In this document: piece by piece, positions 1 to 9,207 of the stretch
Layout: every line of letters starts with the position of its first letter
How positions within the stretch are numbered: position 1 is the stretch's first letter
Source: Leifsonia shinshuensis
Lineage (GTDB): Bacteria; Actinomycetota; Actinomycetes; Actinomycetales; Microbacteriaceae
Length of the DNA stretch: 64,000 bases
NCBI RefSeq assembly: GCF_031456835.1
Contig: NZ_JAVDVK010000001.1
Location: forward strand, 496,001-560,000
Direction: 5' to 3'
Notes under the pieces: model-generated
Told to the model about the DNA's origin: nothing
The model's database searches: none
The model's input: the letters and a program-made list of their open reading frames with translations, nothing else
Program-made: the position numbers and the translations under genes

Positions 1-122
1 ACATCACCGTCATCGTGGTTGAATCGGTGACCGGGGAGGACGCTCCGGCCCCCGTCGACACGCGTGACCGCGCGGACGGCGGAAGCGGCCGCGAGCTCGA
101 AGACACGCAGCCGAGGGAGTAG
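1..122 (+). CDS. PP2C-family Ser/Thr phosphatase, C-terminal end (partial)
   Basis: Only the last 39 codons are present, read from base 3 to a TAG stop at 120-122. They begin with ITVIVVE, which resembles the last beta strand of PP2C (PPM) phosphatases (usually DNxTVxVV), and end in a polar tail rich in D, R and E. PP2C enzymes remove phosphates placed by Ser/Thr kinases, and a kinase gene lies two genes downstream, so the pairing makes sense. The stop overlaps the ribosome binding site of the next gene, which suggests one operon. The identity rests on a short motif plus context, so it is moderately sure. Confidence 0.6.
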   Translation, partial: ITVIVVESVTGEDAPAPVDTRDRADGGSGRELEDTQPRE

Positions 123-129
123 TTCGTCC

Positions 130-1335
130 GTGTTCGAAGTGCAGCAGGCGGCAGCAGGGGAGTGGGCGGTCGTCGCGGCGGGGGGCCGGGCGCTGCTCGT
201 CGCCGAGTCGAGCGGCGCGCGACTGCGGGAGCTCATCGACGCGGTCCGGGCGGGTTTCGCCGAGACTCTGGATGCGCTCGTCGCCGGCGGCCTGAGCCGC
301 ACGCCCGCGTTCGCCCTGCTCGACACCTCGACGCCGACCGTGCTGCTCGCGGTGCGGGGCACGGCGAGCGCGACCGTCTCGGACGGCGACGGCCGGCGCG
401 AGGTCCGCGCGACCGGGGTGTCGTCGTGGGTGGAGACGCAGCTCATCGGGCTGACGGCCGTCGCGCTCGGAGACAGCGCCGACGCGGGCCTGCCGCTCGC
501 CGAGGGCGTCGTCATGGCCCGTGGGGTGACGTGGACGGCCTCCGAGGCGGCCGACGACATCCACGCGACCGTGGCCGCTCCGCCGAAGCGCGAGCGGGAC
601 ACCGGCCCGGTGGAGGCCGTGGCGGCCGAGCCGGACCTGCAGACGCGGGTACCGGAGGCGACGCTCGCGGAGGCGACGCTGGCGGCGGTCGAGGCGCCTC
701 CCGTCGCCGAGTCGGCCCCCGAGTCCTCCGACGCGAGCACCGGCTACGACCACCTGTTCGGCGCCACGATGGTGCGCAGCGTCGAGGACGCCGCCGTGCG
801 TCCCGACGAGGAGGAGGCCGCTCCGGGCCGTATCGACCTGCCCGGCTTCATCACCGACTCCTTCCCGCCCGCCGCGAACCGGCTGGAGGGCGACCATGAC
901 GGCCTGACCGTGATGAGCGGCGACCTTCCGCGACGGTCGGGGACATCCGGCGACGCATCGACGCCCGAGGCGGCGGATGCCGTCCCCGAGCGCCAGGCGT
1001 TCGCGGTGCTGCTCTCGGACGGCCGCCGCGAGCCCCTCTCCACCCCGGTCGTCGTGGGGCGGGCGCCGAGCGCGACCGCCGTGCCGTCGCTCCGCGGTGC
1101 GCGCCCGGTCACCCTGACCAGCGCCGAGGACGACATCTCCCGCTCCCACGTCGCGGTGGCCGTCGAGGGGGACAGCGTCGTGGTGACCGACCTGCACTCG
1201 CGCAACGGCACCATGATCGTGCTGCCCGGCAACGCGCCGCAGAAGCTGCGCAGCGGCGAGCCGACCACCGTGGTGCTGGGCACGGTCATCGACCTCGGGA
1301 GCGGCGCGACGCTGACGGTCGAGGCCGCCGGATGA
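130..1335 (+). CDS. FHA-domain protein
   Basis: A 401-residue protein. The GTG start is preceded by GAGGGAG ten bases upstream, which overlaps the stop of the phosphatase; a GTG at 64 is in frame but has no such site. The N-terminal ~120 residues are a compact alpha/beta region of unknown type, residues ~150-300 are low-complexity Ala/Glu/Pro, and the C-terminal ~90 residues form an FHA fold (VVVGRAP, SRSHVAV, HSRNGT), which binds phosphothreonine. It sits between phosphatase and kinase and overlaps the kinase start by 4 bases (ATGA), so it is probably a substrate or adaptor of that kinase. Function of the N-terminal part is unknown. Confidence 0.85.
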   Translation: MFEVQQAAAGEWAVVAAGGRALLVAESSGARLRELIDAVRAGFAETLDALVAGGLSRTPAFALLDTSTPTVLLAVRGTASATVSDGDGRREVRATGVSSWVETQLIGLTAVALGDSADAGLPLAEGVVMARGVTWTASEAADDIHATVAAPPKRERDTGPVEAVAAEPDLQTRVPEATLAEATLAAVEAPPVAESAPESSDASTGYDHLFGATMVRSVEDAAVRPDEEEAAPGRIDLPGFITDSFPPAANRLEGDHDGLTVMSGDLPRRSGTSGDASTPEAADAVPERQAFAVLLSDGRREPLSTPVVVGRAPSATAVPSLRGARPVTLTSAEDDISRSHVAVAVEGDSVVVTDLHSRNGTMIVLPGNAPQKLRSGEPTTVVLGTVIDLGSGATLTVEAAG

Positions 1336-3008
1336 GGCGCATGGCGTCGCAGCCGCCCGAGCTGGACGGCTTCCACTTCATCCGTCTGCTGGGTTCCGGC
1401 GGCTTCTCGGATGTGTTCCTGTACGAGCAGGAGCTGCCGAAGCGCAGCGTCGCGGTGAAGGTGCTGCTGACGGACGGCGTCGATGAGGCCGCCCGGGCGC
1501 GGTTCGTCGCCGAGGCCAACGTGATGGCGCGACTATCCGCGCATCCCTACATCGTGACGATCTTCCACGCCGGGGTCGCCGGCGACGACCGGCCCTACCT
1601 CGTCATGGAGTACTGCTCCGGGCCGTCGCTCGCCGACCGCCTGAAGCGCGAACGGATCGGCGTCGAGGACGCGCTGCGGACCGGCGTCCGGCTCTCCAGC
1701 GCCGTCGCGACGGCGCACGCTGCCGGCATCCTGCACCGCGACATCAAGCCCGCCAACGTCCTGACCACCTCGCTGGGCTGGCCGGCACTGACCGACTTCG
1801 GGATCGCGTCCGCCCTCGAGGAGCTGCCGGTGCACACGACGACCCTCTCCGAGCTGCGCGGGTCGCCGTCCGACACCGCCACGTCGGGCAGTCGCAGCGT
1901 CGGGCTGAGCGTGCCGTGGTCGCCGCCGGAGATGTTCGCGGACGACCCCGACCCGGATGTGCGCAGCGACATCTTCTCGCTCGCCGCGACCGTGCACACG
2001 CTGCTCGCCGGGCGGACTCCGTTCGAGGTGCCCGGGCGCTCGAACGGCACCCTCGATCTGATGGGTCGCATCGAGCGGGGGATGATCACCCCGCTGGACC
2101 GCGCCGACGTCCCGTCGTCGCTCACGGCGACGCTGCGACGGGGAATGGCGACGCGCCGCGAGGACCGCTACCAGACCGCCGTGGACTTCGCCCGCGCCCT
2201 GCAGCGCATCGAGCTCGAGCTGGGGCTCGCCCCCACCAGCATCGACGTGCCGAACCTCACGATCGGCGACTCCCGTCCCGCGCCGGTCGCGGGCGACGAG
2301 CAGGAGACCCGTGCGCGGTCCGTGGCGACGATCCAGGCGCAGCCGGCGGCGCCGCGGATCGCGGCGCCGGAACCGGAGCGCGCCGAGCCGCCCGCGCCCG
2401 CCGAACCGGCGGCGACCCGGGTCCGCGGTGTCGTGCCGGTGTCGCCGGATGCGCCGGCCAGGGACGTCCCATCCGCCGCGCCGCACGGTGTCCCCGAGCA
2501 CACCGTCCTGCGCGCCCGGCCGGCGACCGCATCCACCCCGGCCGATGAGGACGAGACCCCGGCCGACCCGCGGGACGATGCGCCCGCCCGCGACCCGCGG
2601 CGTCGCCTCCTCGCCTGGATCGGCGCAGGGGCTGCAGCCGTGATCGTCCTCGGCATCGCCGCGGCCGTGCTGGCGAACGTGCTGGCACCCGCGTCCTCGT
2701 CGCCGTCCTCCGGCCCGCGAGCCGGCGACGACAGCAGCATCGCGGTCACCGTGGTGCCGCCGCCCGTGCTCGTGTCCGCCGTGCGCTCGCCGGACGGCGC
2801 CAGTGCGACCTTCGTCTGGAAGACGGAGGACGCGAAGAAGAGCGACCAGTTCACCTGGGTGCAGGAGGGCACGACCAACGGGCCGACGGTGGTCGGCGAG
2901 CCGACGGTGACCGTGACGGGTGCGACGCCCGGTGTCCCGGTCTGCATCGACATCCAGACGGTCCGGGCGGGGCGCACCTCCCAGCCGCTGAAGGCGTGCT
3001 CCACGTGA
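1332..3008 (+). CDS. Transmembrane serine/threonine protein kinase
   Basis: A 558-residue Hanks-type kinase. The glycine loop GSGGFSDVF (~21-29), VAVKV with the ATP lysine, HRDIKPANVL catalytic loop (~137) and DFG (~156) are all intact, so it should be active. A Pro/Ala/Arg-rich linker (~320-425) leads to one membrane helix (~426-449, LLAWIGAGAAAVIVLGIAAA), and a ~105-residue outside domain with Fn3-like spacing and two cysteines near the end. There are no PASTA repeats, so it is not a PknB-type muropeptide sensor. It overlaps the FHA gene before it and the FHA/winged-helix gene after it by 4 bases each. Likely signal: something outside the membrane, unknown. Confidence 0.93.
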   Translation: MRRMASQPPELDGFHFIRLLGSGGFSDVFLYEQELPKRSVAVKVLLTDGVDEAARARFVAEANVMARLSAHPYIVTIFHAGVAGDDRPYLVMEYCSGPSLADRLKRERIGVEDALRTGVRLSSAVATAHAAGILHRDIKPANVLTTSLGWPALTDFGIASALEELPVHTTTLSELRGSPSDTATSGSRSVGLSVPWSPPEMFADDPDPDVRSDIFSLAATVHTLLAGRTPFEVPGRSNGTLDLMGRIERGMITPLDRADVPSSLTATLRRGMATRREDRYQTAVDFARALQRIELELGLAPTSIDVPNLTIGDSRPAPVAGDEQETRARSVATIQAQPAAPRIAAPEPERAEPPAPAEPAATRVRGVVPVSPDAPARDVPSAAPHGVPEHTVLRARPATASTPADEDETPADPRDDAPARDPRRRLLAWIGAGAAAVIVLGIAAAVLANVLAPASSSPSSGPRAGDDSSIAVTVVPPPVLVSAVRSPDGASATFVWKTEDAKKSDQFTWVQEGTTNGPTVVGEPTVTVTGATPGVPVCIDIQTVRAGRTSQPLKACST

Positions 3009-3784
3009 CGGCCGAGGCGCGGCCGCTCACCATCGAGTTCTGCGGCGAGCACTACGCGGTCGATCCGGGCACCAAGTTCGGCATCGGTCGCGAGGCCGAG
3101 CTCACGATCGACGACAACCCGTACCTGCACCGCCGCTTCCTCACGGTCGGCCACGACTTCGGGATGTGGTGGCTCAGCAATGTCGGAACCCTGCTGACCG
3201 CGACGGTGACCGATGCGACCGGGACGATGCAGGCGTGGCTCGCCCCGGGCGCGAAGCTGCCCATCGTGTTCCAGACCATGCACGTCATGTTCAGCGCCGG
3301 CGCCACCACCTACGACTTCACCATCTCGAGCGACGAGGACTGGTTCGACACCGCCGTGCGGGTGGATGCCTCCGGCGGCTCCACCACGGTGCTCCCGGTC
3401 ACGCTGACCACGAGCCAGCGGCAGCTCATCGTGGCACTCGCGGAGGGCGTCCTGACGCAGACCGTCCCGGGCCGCGGCACCATCCCGAGCTCCGCCGAGG
3501 CGGCGGAGCGGCTGGGCTGGAGCATGACCACCTTCAACCGCAAGCTCGACAACGTGTGCGACAAGCTCGACAAGCTGGGTGTGGCGGGGCTCCGCGGCGG
3601 CCGGGGCAAGCTCGCCACGAACCGGCGCGCGCGGCTGGTCGAGTACGCCGTCACCACGCGCCTGGTCGGTGTCGAGGACCTCCCGCTGCTCGACCGTCCC
3701 GCGGGCGAAGGTGGTTCCGCGCCGCATCCCTCCGCCGGTGTTGACCAACCCGCGGAGGCGGAGGATGGTGGGGCGGACGACTGA
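3005..3784 (+). CDS. FHA-like / winged-helix protein, putative phospho-dependent regulator
   Basis: A 259-residue protein. The chosen GTG makes a GTGA overlap with the kinase stop; a GTG at 2996 is also in frame. Residues ~5-110 look like a degenerate FHA fold (FGIGREAELTIDDN, LHRRF) without the usual NG turn. Residues ~135-200 look like a winged helix-turn-helix (TSQRQLIVALAEG, SAEAAERLGWSMTTFNRKLD, DKLGVAGLRGG). This is the reverse domain order of EmbR. An inverted repeat lies 22 bases after its stop, in front of the giant surface-protein gene. A role as transcription factor controlled by the kinase is inference. Confidence 0.7.
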   Translation: MTAEARPLTIEFCGEHYAVDPGTKFGIGREAELTIDDNPYLHRRFLTVGHDFGMWWLSNVGTLLTATVTDATGTMQAWLAPGAKLPIVFQTMHVMFSAGATTYDFTISSDEDWFDTAVRVDASGGSTTVLPVTLTTSQRQLIVALAEGVLTQTVPGRGTIPSSAEAAERLGWSMTTFNRKLDNVCDKLDKLGVAGLRGGRGKLATNRRARLVEYAVTTRLVGVEDLPLLDRPAGEGGSAPHPSAGVDQPAEAEDGGADD

Positions 3785-3806
3785 CGCGCAGACGCGTGGC
3801 CCGGCG

Positions 3807-3830
3807 GGAATGGGGAGTGCTCCCCATTCC
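3807..3830 (+). promoter_or_regulatory. Perfect inverted repeat, candidate operator
   Basis: Two 11-base arms (GGAATGGGGAG and its complement) separated by TG lie between the FHA/winged-helix gene and the giant-protein gene. No T-run follows, so it is unlikely to be a terminator. It sits about 20 bases before a possible -10 box (TAGCGT, 3852-3857), a fitting place for an operator. Confidence 0.5.
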
Positions 3831-3893
3831 GGACGCGTCAGGGGGTCGTGTTAGCGTTTACGCGATTTGTCCGGCCCGGGGGATAGCAGAGTC

Positions 3894-6800
3894 TTGGTTT
3901 CGTTGAGCACGTGGTTCCGACAGCGGAAGACGCTCGCCGTGACCACCGCCCTCGCGGTCGTGGTCGGCGTCCCGCTGACGGTGGCGGTGCTCCACAAGGG
4001 CTTCCCGGTCAACGCGGTCGACCTCGACACGCGCGACGTCTGGGTCACCAACGGTGAGAAGCTCCTCGGCGGGCGGCTCAACCACCAGATCGACGAGCTG
4101 GATGCGGCGGTCACCGGGGCGAGCTCCGACCTGGATGTGCTGCAGGACGGCTCGTCGTACTTCCTGACCGATCTCCCGCACGGCACGGTCGACCGGATCG
4201 ACCCGGCGTTCGTGTCGCTCGGCGGCCGCATCCAGATCCCGCAGGACTCGCAGGTCGGCTACGGCGGCGACACGTTCTCGGTGCTGGCCCCGGACGGCTC
4301 GCTCTGGGTGCTCGACGCGTCCGGCCGCCTCGACTTCGACCGCGCCAAGACCAAGCCGGTCGCCAAGGCGGGCAGTGGGGCGCGCCTGGTGGTGTCCAAG
4401 TCCGGGAAGACGTTCGTCGTCGCGCCGAAGGGCAAGCGCCTCATCTCGGTCGACCGGCCCGGTGCGGAGCCGGCGACCCGGGACTTCCCGGTTCCCGGCG
4501 CGTTCCAGCTGACCGCGGTCGGCGACAAGCCGGTCGTGCTCGACACGCAACGCAACCGGGTGATCGGCGGCGACGGTACGGTCGTGGCGCTGCCCGCCAA
4601 GGGGCTGAAGCTGCAGCAGCCGGGCGACGACGGGCCGGCCGTGCTCGTCGCGACCGACAACGGCCTCCTGAGCGTGCCGCTCGGCGGAGGCACCGCGACC
4701 GCCATTCCCGCCGGAGCGACCTCCCGCGGCGGTCAGAGCGCGGTGTCCGCTCCCGTACGGCTCGGGCAGTGCTCCTACGGCGCCTGGTCCGGGTCCGGAC
4801 GGTACCTCTACGCCTGCGACGGCAAGAAGCCGATCGGCATCGACATCGATCAGCCGGTGCAGGGCGACGACCTCGAGTTCCGCGTCAACCACGGCGTCAT
4901 CGCCCTCAACAACCTCCGCGACGGCAACGCCTGGGTGGTCTCCTCGAACATGCGGCTGGTGCAGAACTGGGCGCAGCTGAAACCGAACGACACCACCGTG
5001 CAGGGCGACACCGGCGAGGAGAAGCCGGTCGTGCAGTCCTTCGCCGACACTCTCGCGCAGCGCAGCGACGTGAACCGGCCGCCGATCGCGGTGAACGACG
5101 CGTACGGCGTGCGCCCGGGGCGCTCGACGGTGCTGCACGTGCTCGCCAACGACACCGACCCGGACGGCGACGTGCTGACCATCTCCGACGTATCGGCGAT
5201 CCCGGCGGCGCAGGGCGTCCTGCAGACCGTCGAGGGCGGCCGTGCCCTCCAGTTCACGCCGAAGGAGGGGCTGAGCGGCACCATCTCGTTCCGCTACTCC
5301 ATCGATGACGGCCGCGGCGGCACGGCCTCGGCCCAGGTGGATGCGACCCTCAAGCAGCCGGCGGAGAACGCGGCTCCCGCATCCACCCGGTCGAGCACGG
5401 CGCAGACCGAGGTCGGGCAGTCGGTCGAGTACAACATCCTGAACGACTGGATCGACCCCGACGGCGACGACCTCAGCCTCGTCGCCGCGACGGCGACGAC
5501 CGAGGACGACGTGCGCTTCAAGCCGAACGGCGACGTCACCTTCACGAGCAAGACCGGGCAGGCCGGGTCGAAGGAGGTGCGGGTCACCGTCTCGGACGGC
5601 CGCGCCTCGACGACCGGCAGCCTCATCGTGACCGTCAAACCAGCGGGCACCCTCGACCCAGTAGCGGTCACCGACTTCGCCGACGGGTTCACCGGTCGGC
5701 CGGTCGTCCTGCATCCCCTCGACAACGACCAGTCGCCGTCGGGGGAGCCGCTGAGCCTGGTCGGCGCGAGCCTCGACGGGTCCGGGGCGCAGGTGACGGC
5801 GGACGCGACCAAGGGCACCGTCACGGTGAAGAGCAACGCTCCGGGCGAGTACTACCTCGTGTACACGCTGGGCGCCGGCCCGAGGACCACGACGGGTCTC
5901 GCCCGGGTCGACATCGCGGCCCAGGGCGCCAGCGAGGCGCCGCCGATCGCCGTCACCGACAAGGCGTACGTGCGTCCGGGGGAGCCGACTTCGGTCGCCG
6001 TCCTGGACAACGACGTTTCGCCGTCCGGCCGGGTGCTGGCCGTCCGCTCCGTCGCGGTGGGCGCGGGCGCACAGGACCTCAACGTCGAGGTGCTCGACAA
6101 CGCGGTCGTCAAGGTGACGGCGCCGACCGTGCTCACGCAGCAGGTGCAGCTCACCTACGTCGTCTCGGACGGCATCAACGAGGCGACAGCGGGCATCACC
6201 GTGGTCCCCGTCCCGCCGCTCGTGCAGCACCAGCCGCCCGTCGCCGTCGACGACCAGGTGCCGGTGCGGGCGGGTGACGTGGCCACGGTCCCGGTGCTCG
6301 ACAACGACTACTCGCCCGACAACGCCCCCTTCACCCTGGATGCGCAGCTGCGGGACGCGAGCGGAGCGGGCCAGGGCGCGACCGCCTTCGTCAGCGGTGA
6401 GAGCGTCCGTTACCAGGCGCCGACGGCGCCCGGGCAGTACAACGTCGTCTACGGCATCACCGACAAGTACGGGCAGAAGGCGCAGGCCACGGTCACCTTC
6501 GTGGTCGGCGCACCCGACAAGGGCTCCGACCGGGCGCCGCAGCCCCAGCCCCTCACCGTGCGCGCCTTCGCCGGCTCCTCCGTGCCGGTGGAGGTCCCCC
6601 TCGACGGCATCGACCCGGACGGCGACTCCGTGACCCTGTCCGGGCTCGCGACCCAGCCGACGCTGGGACGCATCTCCGACTCCACCAGCCGGTCGTTCAC
6701 CTACCAGGCCTACCCGGACTCGGCGGGGACCGACACCTTCACCTACCAGCTCACCGACACGTACGGGAAGACCGCGACCGGCACCGTCTCGATCGCGGTC

Positions 6801-9170
6801 ATCCCGCGTCCCAGCCAGGTGCGGCCTCCCATCGCCGTGAACGACCCCGTGCAGGTGAAGCCCGGCCGGACGATCTCCGTCCCGGTGCTCGACAACGACT
6901 CCGACCCGAACGGTTACGCGATCGCGCTGCAGAAGAAGCTGCTGCAGGTCGACGACGGGCTCAAGGCCTCCGTCCACGGCAAGGTGGTCCTCGTCACCGC
7001 GCCCAAGGAGGAGGGCTCGTTCGTCGTCCGTTACCAGATCACGAACGGCCAGGGCGGTGTCGCGAGTGCGTTCATCCAGGCCACCGTCACCCCGAACGCC
7101 AAGGACGTTCCCCCGACGGCGATCGACCACGTGCTGGAGCCCGACGAGGTCGCGAACAAGAGCAGCGTGAAGGTGAACGTGCTGGACGGCGCGACCAACC
7201 CCTCCGGGCTCGTGGACGACCTGAAGGTCGACGTCGCGGGACCGAACGCCTCGGCGGCCGAGGTGGCCCAGGACGGCACGGTCTCGGTCAAGCCGGGCGA
7301 GCAGCGGCTCGCGATCGCCTACACGCTGACCGACACGGTGACCGGTCTGAAGGGCACCGCGTTCATCGTGGTCCCGCCGAAGGGCGACGCGACGGCGCCG
7401 CCGCGCCTCAAAGACGGGCTGCCGCAGCAGATCGTCCAGGCCGACGGCTCCAAGAGCTGGAAGCTCTCCGACATCCTCACCGTGCCCTCCGGACGCGGCT
7501 ACAAGCTCACCGGGGCGTCGGGCGTCAGCGCGACGAACAGTGCCGGCGGCCCGTCGTACGGCGACGACCAGACGCTGACGTTCACCGCCGCGAAGGGATA
7601 CCGGGGACCGGCCGCCATCACCTTCAAGGTGAACGACGGACGCGAAGCCGGTCAGACCGCGGACCGCGTGACCACACTCGTGCTGCCCATCACCGTCGGC
7701 GAGCCGGACCAGTCGGACGTCGCGCCGACGTTCACGTCGCCCAGCGAGAAGATCGAGCCGGGCGAGGCGCCCCTGTCGGTCGACCTGCGGGCGTCGAGCT
7801 TCCATCCGAACCCCGACATCCTGAACAAGCTGACCTACGCGGGCGGCACGTCGTCGAACCCCCGGATCCAGTCATCGCTCAGCGGGTCGACGCTCACGCT
7901 CTCCGCGCCGCTGGGCGTGCAGGCGGGAGAGGCGGCGACGATCGCCGTCACCGTCAGCTCCGGCACCCACACCATCACCGGCACGGTGAACGTGCAGGTG
8001 GTCAGTTCCAGCCGGCCGGTCGCCACCCAGAAGAACCCGCCGCAGACCGAGGAGGTCAAGCGCGGCCAGACGGCGACCCTCGACGGCGCCTCCAGCGACG
8101 CGCAGTGGGTGAATCCGTTCCCGGGGCAGCCGCTCACCATCACCGACGCGACCGCGCAGAGCGCGCCCTCCGGGGTGACGGTGACGCACACCGGCTCGTC
8201 GATCAGCGTCAGCGCGTCGTCCGGCGCCGCCATCGGCTCGGTCAACGTGCTGTACCACGTGGAGGACGCGACCAAGGATCCGAAGCGCACCGCCTCCGCC
8301 ATCGGGCAGCTCCGGGTGACCATCCACGACGTTCCCTCGAAGCCGAGCGCACCGTCGAACCCGCGCGCGAGTGACGGCCAGGTCACGGTCTCCATCAAGG
8401 CGCCGGCCGACAACGGCAAGCCCATCACCGCCTACCAGGTCACGGACGGCACCCACTCAGTGACGACCGCCTCGGCGGGGGATGTGACGATCGACGGGCT
8501 CACCAACGGCAAGCCGTATTCGTTCACGGTCCGTGCGCAGAACGCCGACGGGTGGAGCGAGCAGTCGGCGGGGAGCACGCCGGTCACCCCGTACGGCACC
8601 CCGTCGAAGGTCAGCGGAGCCACCATCCGGAGCAGCGGCAACGCCCCGAGTGATCTCACGATGAGCTGGAACGCCCTTTCCGACCCGAGCGGCACAGGCG
8701 GCGGCAAGGCGACCTACTACTACCGGCTGAGCGGCGGCAGCTGGCAGAGCACCACCGGTACGAGCGCGACCGCCAACAACAGGGGAGCGGGAAACTACTC
8801 GTTCGAGGTCTACGCCGAGAACCCGGGCGGGAAGAAGGGGACGCCGGTGACGTCCAACACCGTCCAGGTGAAGGACCCGCCGCCCCCGTCGCCGTCGGTC
8901 GACCTCTCGAAGGGCGACCTCAAGCCGGGATGGGTCCACAGCTACACGTACGACGTGACCATCCACGACTTCCCGAAGAACCGGACGGTGTCGATGCAGG
9001 TGCACTGCAATGGAGGGACGCTGTCGACGCGGTCGATCTCGACCGACAGCAACGGGTACGGCCACTACCACGGCGATCCGAACAGCAGTATCGAGCCGTG
9101 GTGCGGCTACCCGGGAGCGTACGTCGTGGTGGACGGCGTTCAGAGCAGCGTGCAGGACTGGTCGAAGTGA
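3894..9170 (+). CDS. Giant membrane-anchored surface protein: propeller-like head, tandem Ig/cadherin-like repeats, Fn3 domains
   Basis: About 1,758 residues. The start is uncertain: TTG at 3894 follows GGGGGA by about 10 bases; TTG at 3867 would add 9 residues. A short basic N-terminus and one membrane helix (~15-36, AVTTALAVVVGVPLTVAVL) put the rest outside. Residues ~45-385 hold propeller-like strands. From ~395 to ~1,480 about eleven repeats of ~95 residues recur, several opening with PPxAVxD and a VLxNDxxPxG turn (DTDPDGD, DNDVSPSG, DNDYSPD) like calcium-binding cadherin-type or Big repeats. Two Fn3-like domains follow (~1,481 and ~1,570), then a novel ~85-residue end with two Cys. No sortase signal. 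MoxR follows 37 bases later. Probably an adhesin or cell-wall sensor; ligand unknown. Confidence 0.85.
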   Translation: MVSLSTWFRQRKTLAVTTALAVVVGVPLTVAVLHKGFPVNAVDLDTRDVWVTNGEKLLGGRLNHQIDELDAAVTGASSDLDVLQDGSSYFLTDLPHGTVDRIDPAFVSLGGRIQIPQDSQVGYGGDTFSVLAPDGSLWVLDASGRLDFDRAKTKPVAKAGSGARLVVSKSGKTFVVAPKGKRLISVDRPGAEPATRDFPVPGAFQLTAVGDKPVVLDTQRNRVIGGDGTVVALPAKGLKLQQPGDDGPAVLVATDNGLLSVPLGGGTATAIPAGATSRGGQSAVSAPVRLGQCSYGAWSGSGRYLYACDGKKPIGIDIDQPVQGDDLEFRVNHGVIALNNLRDGNAWVVSSNMRLVQNWAQLKPNDTTVQGDTGEEKPVVQSFADTLAQRSDVNRPPIAVNDAYGVRPGRSTVLHVLANDTDPDGDVLTISDVSAIPAAQGVLQTVEGGRALQFTPKEGLSGTISFRYSIDDGRGGTASAQVDATLKQPAENAAPASTRSSTAQTEVGQSVEYNILNDWIDPDGDDLSLVAATATTEDDVRFKPNGDVTFTSKTGQAGSKEVRVTVSDGRASTTGSLIVTVKPAGTLDPVAVTDFADGFTGRPVVLHPLDNDQSPSGEPLSLVGASLDGSGAQVTADATKGTVTVKSNAPGEYYLVYTLGAGPRTTTGLARVDIAAQGASEAPPIAVTDKAYVRPGEPTSVAVLDNDVSPSGRVLAVRSVAVGAGAQDLNVEVLDNAVVKVTAPTVLTQQVQLTYVVSDGINEATAGITVVPVPPLVQHQPPVAVDDQVPVRAGDVATVPVLDNDYSPDNAPFTLDAQLRDASGAGQGATAFVSGESVRYQAPTAPGQYNVVYGITDKYGQKAQATVTFVVGAPDKGSDRAPQPQPLTVRAFAGSSVPVEVPLDGIDPDGDSVTLSGLATQPTLGRISDSTSRSFTYQAYPDSAGTDTFTYQLTDTYGKTATGTVSIAVIPRPSQVRPPIAVNDPVQVKPGRTISVPVLDNDSDPNGYAIALQKKLLQVDDGLKASVHGKVVLVTAPKEEGSFVVRYQITNGQGGVASAFIQATVTPNAKDVPPTAIDHVLEPDEVANKSSVKVNVLDGATNPSGLVDDLKVDVAGPNASAAEVAQDGTVSVKPGEQRLAIAYTLTDTVTGLKGTAFIVVPPKGDATAPPRLKDGLPQQIVQADGSKSWKLSDILTVPSGRGYKLTGASGVSATNSAGGPSYGDDQTLTFTAAKGYRGPAAITFKVNDGREAGQTADRVTTLVLPITVGEPDQSDVAPTFTSPSEKIEPGEAPLSVDLRASSFHPNPDILNKLTYAGGTSSNPRIQSSLSGSTLTLSAPLGVQAGEAATIAVTVSSGTHTITGTVNVQVVSSSRPVATQKNPPQTEEVKRGQTATLDGASSDAQWVNPFPGQPLTITDATAQSAPSGVTVTHTGSSISVSASSGAAIGSVNVLYHVEDATKDPKRTASAIGQLRVTIHDVPSKPSAPSNPRASDGQVTVSIKAPADNGKPITAYQVTDGTHSVTTASAGDVTIDGLTNGKPYSFTVRAQNADGWSEQSAGSTPVTPYGTPSKVSGATIRSSGNAPSDLTMSWNALSDPSGTGGGKATYYYRLSGGSWQSTTGTSATANNRGAGNYSFEVYAENPGGKKGTPVTSNTVQVKDPPPPSPSVDLSKGDLKPGWVHSYTYDVTIHDFPKNRTVSMQVHCNGGTLSTRSISTDSNGYGHYHGDPNSSIEPWCGYPGAYVVVDGVQSSVQDWSK

Positions 9171-9207
9171 GGGCCGGGATGACCGGCCGGAAGAAGGAGA
9201 AGCAGCA

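Noticed and set aside
3807..3830. Palindrome as a terminator of the kinase operon
   Set aside because: Two-base loop and no T-run.
3858..7805. 1,315-codon open frame on the minus strand inside the giant gene
   Set aside because: Its product is Arg/Gly/Val-rich with no family motif and mirrors codons of the plus-strand gene; typical antisense shadow in high-GC DNA.
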